Part shown: piece by piece, positions 43,954 to 51,881 of the stretch | Layout: every line of letters begins with the position of its first letter | Position numbering within the stretch: position 1 is the first letter of the stretch | Assembly: GCA_016280395.1 (NCBI GenBank) | Contig: JAEEGQ010000056.1 | Span: 62,001 to 126,000, forward strand | Origin: Lachnospiraceae bacterium | Lineage (GTDB): Bacteria; Bacillota; Clostridia; Lachnospirales; Lachnospiraceae | Length of the DNA: 64,000 bases | Direction of reading: 5' to 3' | The notes under the pieces: model-generated | What the model was told of the DNA's origin: nothing | Databases searched by the model: none | What the model saw: the letters and a program-made list of their open reading frames with translations, nothing else | Program-made: the position numbers and the translations under genes

Positions 43954-45702
43954 TTATCTGATGTATTCGTTAATGATGGGCCAGACTGCACTGTCTTCCT
44001 GGCCAAGACGCCATCCCGCCACGCCGGCCACACCGGCTTCGCTTATTTCCTTAAGCTTTGCGGTAACGGAGTCAACATCCTCCATCCATATCTTGTATGT
44101 TGTGTCACCTTCGTCGGAAGTGTAGTAATGCTGTGCTTCCGTCTCATACCAGTTGCCCTTCATGCTATGGGCCTGGATAAACTTCTGTGCATCCCCCATG
44201 GACGCCGTATCGCTGTAGGTCTTATGGTTGCCGTCCGTAAGCTGTACCACGCGCCATATCCTTGTGTAGAAGGGCATTCCGATGACTACCTGGCGGGACG
44301 CCACCTTGTTCAGTGTATTTTCGAGCGCCGTCTTGACATATGTCAGGGATGCGACCGAACCGGCTTCGGTGCCCACGTAATGCTCATCATAGGCCATGAT
44401 CATGATATAATCCGCGTAACAGCTCTGTTCTGCGATATCGTAGAAGGAGTTGAAATCAAAGGGAACGTAGTTGTCGACGGAAAGGACAAGATCCTTATGC
44501 CTGCAGGCCACCGAAAGCTCCCTGATGAACTGGACATAATGGGAACCTTCTTCCTTCGTCAGGTTCTCAAAGTCGACATTGATGCCGTCAAAACCGTACT
44601 TGTCTGCGGCATCCGTAAGATTGCGGATGAGAGCCGCCCTCGCTTTTCTGTCCGACAGGAGCTTGCCCTCGTCTATGACAAGCTTGTTGGTGCCGGGGTT
44701 GAAATTGCTTACGAGCGCCCAGACCTTTATTCCCTTGTCGTGAGCCTTTTTAACGTAATCGGCGGAAGCCCTGTCCTCGATGCCGCCCTTTTCGTCCTTG
44801 GTATTGAACCATGTGGGCGAAAGAACATTGACTCCGCTCACATTTTTCATAAGGTTTGTGATGTCGTTGTTCTTCTCTTTCGATACTACTATGTTCCATG
44901 CGAGCTTCACGGATTCGCCGAGACTGTTCTTTGCGTAGGAAGCCTCTCTGAAACCGCTCGTGATATCTTCAAAAGAAGCCTTTTCGAGGAACTTTTCGTC
45001 AACATAGGCAAGTACACCGTCCTCCGTCATCGCAAGGAGGAAACCGTTTCTGTTCGCGCCGTTTGAGTCCGTAAGCTCAAGCTTTGTTCCTGCCGGAAGC
45101 TCCCGAAGAACCTTTCCTTTAACGTTGCCTTCCGAACGGAGCTGTGTATCGGCCTTGACCTTTGTGAAAAGGTACTCCCCCCACTTCGAACGGATTATGG
45201 CCCTGTTCGGGTCAAGTACAGCAGTGACAGTCACATCAAGGAATTCCTTGACAAAATCATAGGCGATATACATCACCTTATCGACTTCCCGGAGGATAAT
45301 GTAATCAACCGGACATTTTATGCCGTCCGTTACCTCGTCCCCCTCTATGAAACCGTTCTCTGACACGTATTCCTTTTCGTCGGGGGCAATAAGACGGATC
45401 TCGTCGCCTGTTGTATAAATGAGCTTTTCCGTTCCCTTGTCCCAGTAGAACCTGTCGTTGTGCTTCTGCACATAATCAAGCGGAAGATAAACGCGCCCGT
45501 CAAGATAAGGGATCTCACGCTCGGTAAGGAGGCCGTTTTCTATCACTAACATCCTGTCGTCGGCAACTTCATAAAACTCTTTGATATCCATTGTCTCGAC
45601 GCTGAGCGAATTCTTTTCCTTTATCCATCCCATCACGATATAAACCGCGATCCCAAGGAAAATCAGTATTACTATATAATCTACGATAGTCTTTTTTCTC
45701 AT
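43954..45702 (-). CDS. YaaH/GH18-like protein with SH3 and copper-amine-oxidase-type domains
   Basis: 582 residues. An N-terminal membrane span (8-26), a small beta-domain of the copper-amine-oxidase N-terminal type (about 35-175), an SH3-like segment (about 176-240), then a GH18-type barrel (about 262-582). The catalytic-type motif FDGINVDFENL keeps D377 and E379; IMIMAYDEHY is a further GH18 hallmark. Relatives are cell-wall-bound spore-germination or lysis enzymes that cut N-acetyl-glucosamine-containing polymers. Its promoter lies at 45741-45769. Confidence 0.88.
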   Translation of the reverse strand: MRKKTIVDYIVILIFLGIAVYIVMGWIKEKNSLSVETMDIKEFYEVADDRMLVIENGLLTEREIPYLDGRVYLPLDYVQKHNDRFYWDKGTEKLIYTTGDEIRLIAPDEKEYVSENGFIEGDEVTDGIKCPVDYIILREVDKVMYIAYDFVKEFLDVTVTAVLDPNRAIIRSKWGEYLFTKVKADTQLRSEGNVKGKVLRELPAGTKLELTDSNGANRNGFLLAMTEDGVLAYVDEKFLEKASFEDITSGFREASYAKNSLGESVKLAWNIVVSKEKNNDITNLMKNVSGVNVLSPTWFNTKDEKGGIEDRASADYVKKAHDKGIKVWALVSNFNPGTNKLVIDEGKLLSDRKARAALIRNLTDAADKYGFDGINVDFENLTKEEGSHYVQFIRELSVACRHKDLVLSVDNYVPFDFNSFYDIAEQSCYADYIMIMAYDEHYVGTEAGSVASLTYVKTALENTLNKVASRQVVIGMPFYTRIWRVVQLTDGNHKTYSDTASMGDAQKFIQAHSMKGNWYETEAQHYYTSDEGDTTYKIWMEDVDSVTAKLKEISEAGVAGVAGWRLGQEDSAVWPIINEYIR

Positions 45703-45740
45703 TGAAAATCAAAAATCTCCCCGGTAAACATTTGATGATG

Positions 45741-45769
45741 ATTATACCACAAAAAGAAAGCCTCTGCAA
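45741..45769 (-). promoter_or_regulatory. Sigma-A promoter of the YaaH-like gene
   Basis: Minus strand -35 TTGCAG (45764-45769), 17 bases, -10 TATAAT (45741-45746). The -35 is within the 3' arm of the preceding terminator and the spacer is its T-run. Confidence 0.65.
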
Positions 45770-45827
45770 GATACAGTAATGACGAACAAAAATATTGTCG
45801 GGGGGTCATCCGTATCCTGCAAAGGCT
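45759..45827 (-). terminator. Long nested terminator of the kinase gene
   Basis: On the minus strand a 16-bp stem (arms 45759-45774 and 45812-45827, two G-U pairs in RNA) encloses smaller stems (ATGAC/GTCAT, CGACAA/TTGTTCG), then TTTCTTTTTG. Mismatches become wobble pairs only on this strand, so RNA function on this strand is supported. It serves the kinase-ATPase gene ending at 45879. Confidence 0.7.
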
Positions 45828-45878
45828 TAAAGGTGAATGTCTGCCGTAAACCAAAGTGGTCTGATGTCGTGATGTATG

Positions 45879-47210
45879 CTATTTTGCAGACAATATCTTA
45901 CCGAACAGTTTTTCATTCTGTACGGTTGTTGTGAACGGATCGGGCGAAAAACCGAGCCATTCGTGATTAACGGAAAGATGCTTCATTCCTCCTTGTCCCG
46001 TTCTGTCCGAAAAGTTCTGCAAAAGCCACCAGCCTTTCGGATTTACGGCATGCTGCGTAAGGCGTTCCACACTGCCTTTTCTGTCCTCTCTCCATGGCGC
46101 CGAGTCAGTTACCACAAGCTTAAGCCCGCACCGCAGCAACTCCTGCATCCTGTTGTTTGAGCAGCATCCGAGATCGAGGATGCAATGATCGTACATTCCG
46201 TTTTGCGCTTTCCCTGAAAGCAGCGGGTCAGCACAGGGGTAAACCCAGATACCCCGTATGCGTAAAGGTGAACCGTCAAGAGCTCTGTTCCCTTTGTTTA
46301 CAAGACACGATAAGGCCTTTGTCTCCGAAAGATCCACAAGTGCCACCCTTCTGCCGAGCGAAGAAAGATAAGAGGCAAGCATTACGGCTGTATGCGTTGT
46401 TCCTGCTCCGTGATGTGTTCCCGCAACACCCACGGTACAGGTACTATGCAGCTTTTTTTCCGCCTTTTTTCTTCCTTTTCCGCAGATATCCCGTTTAAAC
46501 GCCTCAAAAGATGCGTACCTGCAGCCCGGATCTTCGTCCGTTGCCCTTTTTGCCGCAGCCCTGATCTTTTTCAGCAGATACCGGGAAAACAGCCCATCCG
46601 GCTCATCAGCGCAGTCACAGAGCAGCTCCGCTATGCGGCCGGCAGCGTAGATATCGGTTGCACGGGTCCGCATTTCTCCGTTCTTTTGTTCCGGAGCCGC
46701 AAAAGAAGCACTTCCGAAGGAAGAAAGCCCCATGTTTTCTCTTGTCTCCGTAACCGCGGCGCCAAAATCTATGAGCCGCAGCCTCTGCCCGCAGACCATG
46801 ATGTTCGACGGTTTAAGGTCACAGTGGACTATGCGGCCTTCCGGCGTATCAAGGGTTTCTAAGGCATCACAGAGCGACGAAAGAAAAGTGACAATAAGAC
46901 GCGCCCCAAGCGGTCTCCCCGCTTCAAGCCACGCTTCGAGCGTCTCTCCTTCGATATGTTCTTCAACAAGGACTACGCGGTCCGATGAATCGTCAAGGTC
47001 GCAGAATACCGGGACAAAAGGACTGTTTAACCCCGAAAGCACCTTTGCCTCGTTATAAAGCATTTTGGCGGCTCCGGTTCCCTTCACGGCTTCTTTTACC
47101 AGCCTTCTTACCTTAAGCCTTTCATGTTCCGCTTCATAAACTTTTCGGGTGTCATCTTGATAATAGACCTGAATCTGCCGATATTCTTTGTAGCATGATG
47201 ATTCCTTCAT
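45879..47210 (-). CDS. Protein kinase fused to a deviant-Walker ATPase domain
   Basis: 443 residues. The N-terminal half is a eukaryotic-type protein kinase: likely lysine K39 and Glu54, catalytic loop HCDLKPSNIM (129-138), DFG at 148, APE-type AAPEQ at 171-175. The glycine-rich loop is not recognisable. The C-terminal half (from about residue 258) begins VGVAGTHHGAGTTHTAVML and continues GRRVALVDLSE, as in MinD/ParA/TadZ-type ATPases, but the lysine of Walker A is replaced (G-A-G-T-T-H). No membrane span or PASTA domain. ATG at 47210 is taken because a GAGG lies upstream; 47294 is longer without support. It is monocistronic. Target and role unknown. Confidence 0.8.
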   Translation of the reverse strand: MKESSCYKEYRQIQVYYQDDTRKVYEAEHERLKVRRLVKEAVKGTGAAKMLYNEAKVLSGLNSPFVPVFCDLDDSSDRVVLVEEHIEGETLEAWLEAGRPLGARLIVTFLSSLCDALETLDTPEGRIVHCDLKPSNIMVCGQRLRLIDFGAAVTETRENMGLSSFGSASFAAPEQKNGEMRTRATDIYAAGRIAELLCDCADEPDGLFSRYLLKKIRAAAKRATDEDPGCRYASFEAFKRDICGKGRKKAEKKLHSTCTVGVAGTHHGAGTTHTAVMLASYLSSLGRRVALVDLSETKALSCLVNKGNRALDGSPLRIRGIWVYPCADPLLSGKAQNGMYDHCILDLGCCSNNRMQELLRCGLKLVVTDSAPWREDRKGSVERLTQHAVNPKGWWLLQNFSDRTGQGGMKHLSVNHEWLGFSPDPFTTTVQNEKLFGKILSAK

Positions 47211-47373
47211 GTGACTATCCGGACCTCGTTTTGTGTCTGTGATTGGAATTATAGGCTGTTTTTGGAAATTTTGCAAGACTTTTTCAATCGGCATTACGAC
47301 GAAACAGCGCCCCCGAAATTGTGCATTTTGATACGGAAAAAACGCGGTTCCCGCAAAAACACAATTCCTTCAC

Positions 47374-47402
47374 TTGACTGTTTTATACTTTATGTGTATA
47401 AT
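47374..47402 (+). promoter_or_regulatory. Sigma-A promoter of mecA
   Basis: -35 TTGACT (47374-47379), 17 bases, -10 TATAAT (47397-47402). The start codon is about 60 bases downstream. Confidence 0.8.
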
Positions 47403-47464
47403 CCATTCACACGATAAAAGGTTTTCACCGGGCATGCCCGTACTATAAAAAGGAGATGATTCGC

Positions 47465-48232
47465 TTGAAGATTGAGATAATCAGTGAGAACCAGGTAAAA
47501 TTTACGCTCAGCCGCGAGGATCTTGCATCAAGACACCTTCGCATAAGCGAACTCGCCTACGGCTCGGACAAAGCACGCGAACTTTTCTCGGAGCTTATGC
47601 AGCGTGCCACGGAACAGGGTTTTGAAGCAGAGGACCTGCCCCTTATGATCGAAGCCATACCGATGCCTTCGGAGAGCCTGATCCTTCTTGTAACAAAGAT
47701 GGAAGATCCGGAAGAGCTGGACCAGAACTTCTCGAATTTCACCCAGGGAAAAGGCCAGGCACCGGTTCCGTCCTTCCCCGCAGCCGACGAGATAATCAAC
47801 TGCGTAAAGCACCTTCGCGACATTCTTCACAAATACAACGAAGAAGCAAAAAAGCATACCGATACCAAAACTCCGGAAAAGAAGGAAGACACCCCGGAAA
47901 CAGCAGTAACGGAGGAAGAGCTTGAAAACATCCACCAGGCACTGGCAAGGGTCTATATCTTCGATAACCTGTCCGTCATCCGTAAATTTTCTGCTGCCGT
48001 GATTCCTTTCTACAAAGGTAGTAACGCTTTGTACAAAGATGGCCGCACCGGTCTGTATTATCTTGTACTCAGAATGGATACCCACACTCCGGAAGAGTTC
48101 AACAGAGTATGCAATATGGCCGCCGAATACGGTGATCCCGCAAATATTTCCTATGCGACAATGTCGTATTTTGAAGAGCACTTTACAAAGATCCTTGAAA
48201 AGGACGCACTTGAACAGATCAAAAAACTTTAA
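47465..48232 (+). CDS. mecA: MecA-type ClpC adaptor protein
   Basis: 255-residue adaptor that delivers substrates to ClpC/ClpP. The N-terminal domain that binds substrates reads KIEIISENQVKFTLSREDL, and after an acidic, low-complexity linker (about 110-155) a C-terminal ClpC-binding domain includes LENIHQALARVYIFDN and FNRVCNMAAEYGD. An ATG at 47456 is in frame but sits right against AAGGAG; the TTG at 47465, nine bases after AAGGAG, is the better start. No clpC is in the window; ClpB, which MecA does not serve, is encoded at 20054. Confidence 0.92.
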   Translation: MKIEIISENQVKFTLSREDLASRHLRISELAYGSDKARELFSELMQRATEQGFEAEDLPLMIEAIPMPSESLILLVTKMEDPEELDQNFSNFTQGKGQAPVPSFPAADEIINCVKHLRDILHKYNEEAKKHTDTKTPEKKEDTPETAVTEEELENIHQALARVYIFDNLSVIRKFSAAVIPFYKGSNALYKDGRTGLYYLVLRMDTHTPEEFNRVCNMAAEYGDPANISYATMSYFEEHFTKILEKDALEQIKKL

Positions 48233-48239
48233 AATGCAA

Positions 48240-48266
48240 AACCCCGGTCGGCAGGCCGGGGTTTTT
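48240..48266 (+). terminator. Rho-independent terminator of mecA
   Basis: 8-bp stem AACCCCGG/CCGGGGTT, loop of eight, then TTTTT, eight bases after the stop codon. Confidence 0.88.
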
Positions 48267-48338
48267 CTTATCATTATGACACATTGCCTTCGGGCATGGT
48301 AAAGGCGTTCTTTCCCGTCCGGGAGATCTGCCGTTTTC

Positions 48339-48548
48339 TTATGCTTCCGCAGACTTCTCTCCAACAACCTCATTGAGTCTTTCAACAAGCTCGTCGGGAT
48401 CGATCCCGTGCACATAGCAGGCTTCCTCGATGGATTCGCCAAGGGATGCGGGGCATCCGATGCAGTGCATTCCGATCCCCATAAGAACGGGGATCACATT
48501 TTCATTAAGGCGTAAAAGTTCGCCGATAGTCATCTCTTTTGTTACCAT
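48339..48548 (-). CDS. DUF1858 small redox-type protein
   Basis: 69 residues of the DUF1858 family: MTIGELLRLNENVIPVLMGIG, then a helix start with CIGCPA (Cys-x2-Cys) and EACYVHGIDPDELVERL. Family members, often next to hybrid-cluster or iron-sulfur proteins, are thought to bind a metal or to do thiol chemistry. GGAGG before ATG at 48548 decides the start; a frame to 48566 exists but adds six unconserved residues. It has its own promoter and a palindromic operator. Confidence 0.88.
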   Translation of the reverse strand: MVTKEMTIGELLRLNENVIPVLMGIGMHCIGCPASLGESIEEACYVHGIDPDELVERLNEVVGEKSAEA

Positions 48549-48592
48549 TTCCTTACCTCCGTACAAAGCGGTCTAAAAAATTTAAGACCTGC

Positions 48593-48607
48593 CAACAGTT
48601 ACTGTTG
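48593..48607. promoter_or_regulatory. Palindromic operator of the DUF1858 gene
   Basis: CAACAGT-T-ACTGTTG, perfect over 15 bases, placed just downstream of the -10 box where the transcript should start. A repressor bound here would block the gene. The motif is not one I can assign to a regulator family. Confidence 0.55.
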
Positions 48608-48608
48608 C

Positions 48609-48637
48609 AATATATACCAAAAACCGCGATCCGTCAA
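48609..48637 (-). promoter_or_regulatory. Sigma-A promoter of the DUF1858 gene
   Basis: Minus strand -35 TTGACG (48632-48637), 17 bases, -10 TATATT (48609-48614). It lies against the end of the PEGA-protein gene. Confidence 0.75.
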
Positions 48638-48638
48638 G

Positions 48639-50159
48639 TCAGTTTTGAGTCGGGAAGCTCAAAACCGCGGGGGCATCGGGATAAATGGTCACCGTGTAGT
48701 TCTTCGGGGTGGTCTGGCCCGTCTGGGTAGTCCTCACAAGGCCTATTACGTGATCCCCGTATTTTACCTTTATCTTCAGGTTTCCGTCATTGTCGGTAAC
48801 ACCGGCTGCTGCGCCGTCAACAAGTATCGTTGCGGACGGGAACCACGAGACCGTGATCTCTGCCTCTCCTTCGGGGAAAGGCGTAGGTTCGGGCGGATCC
48901 GTAGGGAACGGTGCCCTTGTGGGTGTCGGTGTCGGACCTTGGGGCTCATAAGGATCGTCAGTCGGTTCGGGAGCCTCTGTAGGCGTCGGTGTCGGAGCAA
49001 ACTGTTCCACAAGTTCGATGGGTATCTTCATGCTCTCTGTTCCGACAGTAATGGTGCCGCTCCAGGTCACATACCCCTGCTTTGTGACCTCTGCCCTGTG
49101 TATCCCGTAGGACAGCTTGACGGGTTCTTTCTGATCGTAAAGGAAATCATCCACAAACAGCGATGCGCCTTCGGGCTTTATCCTGAAATCAACATAGCCG
49201 TACTCCGTTTGATCCTGTTCATAGGGCTCGAGATTGATGACCACAGTGCCGTATCGGTTCATGTTTATCTCTTCTTTTCCGTTCAGGTCGCCTTTTGAGA
49301 AGGAAATCTCGTACTTTCCCTCACGGATGTTCACAGCCATGCCTTTGGTTATCTGTCCGGCATAAACATTGTCCACAAAAAGGCTTCCGCCCACGAAATT
49401 CTTCTCGTTCATCAGATACAGGGTCCCATGCCCGAGGACAAGCTCTATCACATAAACCCTGCCGTTTCTTCCGCTTATGTTTATTACGTCCGTGGCTTCA
49501 AGCGTTTTGATATCAAAAGCACCTTCCGAGCTCACTGTTGCCACATTCTTTGAAAGCCTGTAGTAATTCGGCCCAACCTTCATCATTGACTGTTCCGTCA
49601 TCATCTCCCAGTTGGCGGCTGAGGGTATTGTCCAGAAATCGTTCAGCAGATACAGGTGACAGAGCTTCCTGTCCGCGGCATTATAAGACACTTCCGCAAT
49701 GGATGCGGGTGTTAGCACCGTCGCGGACATAACGTTCCCGTAGGCCGTGCGGATGTCCGTTGCCCCGTTATAGCCCAGATCAAGATAAATATCCTTCTCC
49801 GGAATATATACCTTTACAGTCTTGTTTGCCGGATCCACGGACATAACGACTGCGTCCGCCGTAGTATCGCCGTTCTGCGCCCCGGAAGGCACAGGCGCCT
49901 GTGAATGCGTCGGAAGCGGCTTTTCTGTCGGAGTCGGTGTCCCCGCAGGCTTGTCCGTTGGTTTATCCGCGGGTTTCCCCGTCGGTCTGTCCGTCGGTCT
50001 GCCTGAGGATGTCGGTGTAGAGCCCGGAGTCTTTGTCGGGGAAGGTTTTTTGCCGGTTGTCCCGTTCAGGCCGGCATAAACAGACAGGCCTATGATGATA
50101 AGGCCTATCAGCATGATAAGGATAAACGTGACTTTTGTTGTTTTAAGGCTGTTCTTCAT
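48639..50159 (-). CDS. Membrane-anchored PEGA-domain protein
   Basis: 506 residues. One N-terminal membrane span (10-32), a Thr/Pro/Lys-rich stalk (about 35-95), a beta-rich domain, two or more PEGA-type modules (GGSLFVDNVYAGQITKGMAVNI and GASLFVDDFLYDQKEPVKLS), a second Pro/Thr linker (about 385-430) and a last Ig-like module (ILVDGAAAGVTDNDGNLKI). PEGA domains are extracytoplasmic, perhaps surface-linked. The start overlaps the end of cca by 17 bases, so the genes are co-transcribed. Confidence 0.85.
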   Translation of the reverse strand: MKNSLKTTKVTFILIMLIGLIIIGLSVYAGLNGTTGKKPSPTKTPGSTPTSSGRPTDRPTGKPADKPTDKPAGTPTPTEKPLPTHSQAPVPSGAQNGDTTADAVVMSVDPANKTVKVYIPEKDIYLDLGYNGATDIRTAYGNVMSATVLTPASIAEVSYNAADRKLCHLYLLNDFWTIPSAANWEMMTEQSMMKVGPNYYRLSKNVATVSSEGAFDIKTLEATDVINISGRNGRVYVIELVLGHGTLYLMNEKNFVGGSLFVDNVYAGQITKGMAVNIREGKYEISFSKGDLNGKEEINMNRYGTVVINLEPYEQDQTEYGYVDFRIKPEGASLFVDDFLYDQKEPVKLSYGIHRAEVTKQGYVTWSGTITVGTESMKIPIELVEQFAPTPTPTEAPEPTDDPYEPQGPTPTPTRAPFPTDPPEPTPFPEGEAEITVSWFPSATILVDGAAAGVTDNDGNLKIKVKYGDHVIGLVRTTQTGQTTPKNYTVTIYPDAPAVLSFPTQN

Positions 50160-51441
50160 TTGCTAAGAACTCTCCGGATAGCTCAAGAAGTTTTTCTTTG
50201 GTATTCAGTGAAGGCTCTGCAAGCACCCTGTCAAGCAGATACCCAAGGCATTTTCCGACAGCGGTTCCCTCATGAATACCTTTCGATACAAGATCTTTGC
50301 CGTTTACGGCAAGCATTTTCAGTGTCACGCAGTCACCGCGTTCCCGGATCTTTTCCGCCGTTCTTACGGTTTCAAGCGCCGCTTCGTGCAAGACATCATC
50401 CTGTGAGCCTGCTTTTGAACAGATATACTTTGCCCACAGGTCAAAAAGCCTGTCTCCCATACGGCTTAAAAGGCGTCTTACCGCCTCTTCCGACGGATCA
50501 GGTCCAAGTCCGGTATTTGCCGCAAGACCTGCGGCAAAGCTTATGGTCTCGTTATCGAATTTAAGCTTGTTCAGTATCGCGCGTGTAAAAGCCCCGGCAT
50601 TTACGCCGTCCTTTTCGCATACAGGGGCCGCAGCTCCGAGCAGCACGCCCCATGCGTAGATAACACGGTCCTTTTCGGTAAGCTCTTCGTTGTAAAGGAC
50701 CCTTGTGATATCACAGAGCAGGTCTTTTGCCCCGGTTTCGTCCTCAAAAAACGGAGCTGGCTCCGGCAGTACTACCTGCACTATCCCGTCCGCATACATT
50801 TCGTAAAGCTCTTCGGGATGCCTTGAAATAAGAGTCTTTGTCAGCTCTTCGCGAATTCTTTCGGCGCTGATGTTCACAAGCTTCCACGCAAGTTCCTTAG
50901 CAGCCTCCCTTGTGTCGGGCTCTATCTCAAACCCGAACCTCGCCGCAAAGCGGAAGGCGCGAAGTATCCTTAACGCATCCTCGTTAAAGCGTTCATGCGG
51001 ATTCCCGACGCATCTTATTATGCCGTTCTCCAGATCTTCCATACCACCGAAACAGTCCACAAACCCCTGTTCTTCGTTGTACGCCATGGCATTTATGGTA
51101 AAATCCCTGCGGAGCAGGTCTTCTTTCAGGCTTTTTGTAAATGTCACATCCGACGGGTGCCGTGAATCCTCGTATTTGCCGTCAATGCGGTAGGTCGTTA
51201 CCTCATATGCCCCGTCTTCCACAAGGACTGTCACCGTCCCGTGCTTGATCCCGGTATCGACAGTTCTCTTAAATATCTCTTTGATCTGCTCCGGAGTAGC
51301 GCTCGTCGTAATATCCCAGTCCTTCGGGGTGACCTTTAAGAGCATGTCCCTTACGCATCCTCCGACGGCATACGCCTCGAAGCCTGCGTCCCTTAATCTC
51401 CCGATTATTACGGATACGTTTTCCGGTAAAGTAAAAAGCAT
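50143..51441 (-). CDS. cca: CCA tRNA nucleotidyltransferase
   Basis: 432-residue class II CCA-adding enzyme that builds the tRNA 3' end. Motif A AVGGCVRDMLL with the carboxylates of DWDITTSA, motif B RRDFTINAMAY, motif D NEDALRILRAFRFAARFGF and the helical body and neck are present. Length agrees with the family. The start codon lies 44 bases from the ferredoxin promoter on the other strand. Confidence 0.95.
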   Translation of the reverse strand: MLFTLPENVSVIIGRLRDAGFEAYAVGGCVRDMLLKVTPKDWDITTSATPEQIKEIFKRTVDTGIKHGTVTVLVEDGAYEVTTYRIDGKYEDSRHPSDVTFTKSLKEDLLRRDFTINAMAYNEEQGFVDCFGGMEDLENGIIRCVGNPHERFNEDALRILRAFRFAARFGFEIEPDTREAAKELAWKLVNISAERIREELTKTLISRHPEELYEMYADGIVQVVLPEPAPFFEDETGAKDLLCDITRVLYNEELTEKDRVIYAWGVLLGAAAPVCEKDGVNAGAFTRAILNKLKFDNETISFAAGLAANTGLGPDPSEEAVRRLLSRMGDRLFDLWAKYICSKAGSQDDVLHEAALETVRTAEKIRERGDCVTLKMLAVNGKDLVSKGIHEGTAVGKCLGYLLDRVLAEPSLNTKEKLLELSGEFLANEEQP

Positions 51442-51451
51442 AAAATTCCTC

Positions 51452-51480
51452 TTGTATTTTTTAAATAAAGACTGTACAAT
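51452..51480 (+). promoter_or_regulatory. Probable promoter of the ferredoxin gene
   Basis: -35 TTGTAT (51452-51457), 17 bases, -10 TACAAT (51475-51480). Confidence 0.5.
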
Positions 51481-51485
51481 AGTCT

Positions 51486-51527
51486 TGCCGTTAAGCGGCA
51501 GGCAAAAGATCCGCCGGAGATCTTTTT
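51486..51527. promoter_or_regulatory. Hairpins in the ferredoxin leader
   Basis: TGCCG/CGGCA (51486-51500), then AAAGATC/GATCTTT followed by TTTTT (51505-51527), which resembles a terminator 20-40 bases after the expected transcript start. It could be an attenuator of the ferredoxin gene; on the other strand it would lie in the cca leader. A further 110 bases precede the start codon. Confidence 0.4.
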
Positions 51528-51636
51528 ATCAGCCCTATAAAGGCTGTGAAAAAGCCTTAAGAATCTGTCCGGCACGGAGACGAAGTTGGATATGTCCGCA
51601 TTTCCGGCTTCCATGCTCCAGATACAGGAGGTAGAA

Positions 51637-51807
51637 ATGGCATACAAAATCAATGACGGATGCATCAGCTGCGGTTCATGCGCTGCTGAATGCCCTGCGG
51701 GCGCAATTTCCGAAGGTGCCGAGCACTACGAGATCGATCCGGATCTCTGCCTTGAGTGCGGTGCTTGTGCAGCAAGCTGCCCTACAGGTTCTATCGAAGA
51801 GCCCTGA
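51637..51807 (+). CDS. Two-cluster [4Fe-4S] ferredoxin
   Basis: 56-residue clostridial-type electron carrier with two C-x2-C-x2-C-x3-C sets (CISCGSCAAECP and CLECGACAASCP), each binding one [4Fe-4S] cluster. ATG at 51637 with AGGAGG eight bases upstream is the start; upstream codons in frame are not expected to be translated. It has its own terminator and probable promoter. Confidence 0.96.
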   Translation: MAYKINDGCISCGSCAAECPAGAISEGAEHYEIDPDLCLECGACAASCPTGSIEEP

Positions 51808-51826
51808 TCGGAAATAAACTTTAAGG

Positions 51827-51857
51827 AACGGTTCTCCATTACGGAGAACCGTTTTTT
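51827..51857 (+). terminator. Rho-independent terminator of the ferredoxin gene
   Basis: Perfect 11-bp stem AACGGTTCTCC/GGAGAACCGTT, loop of five, then six Ts, 20 bases after the stop codon. Confidence 0.9.
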
Positions 51858-51881
51858 GTTTAACAGGCAAAACCACTGTCT

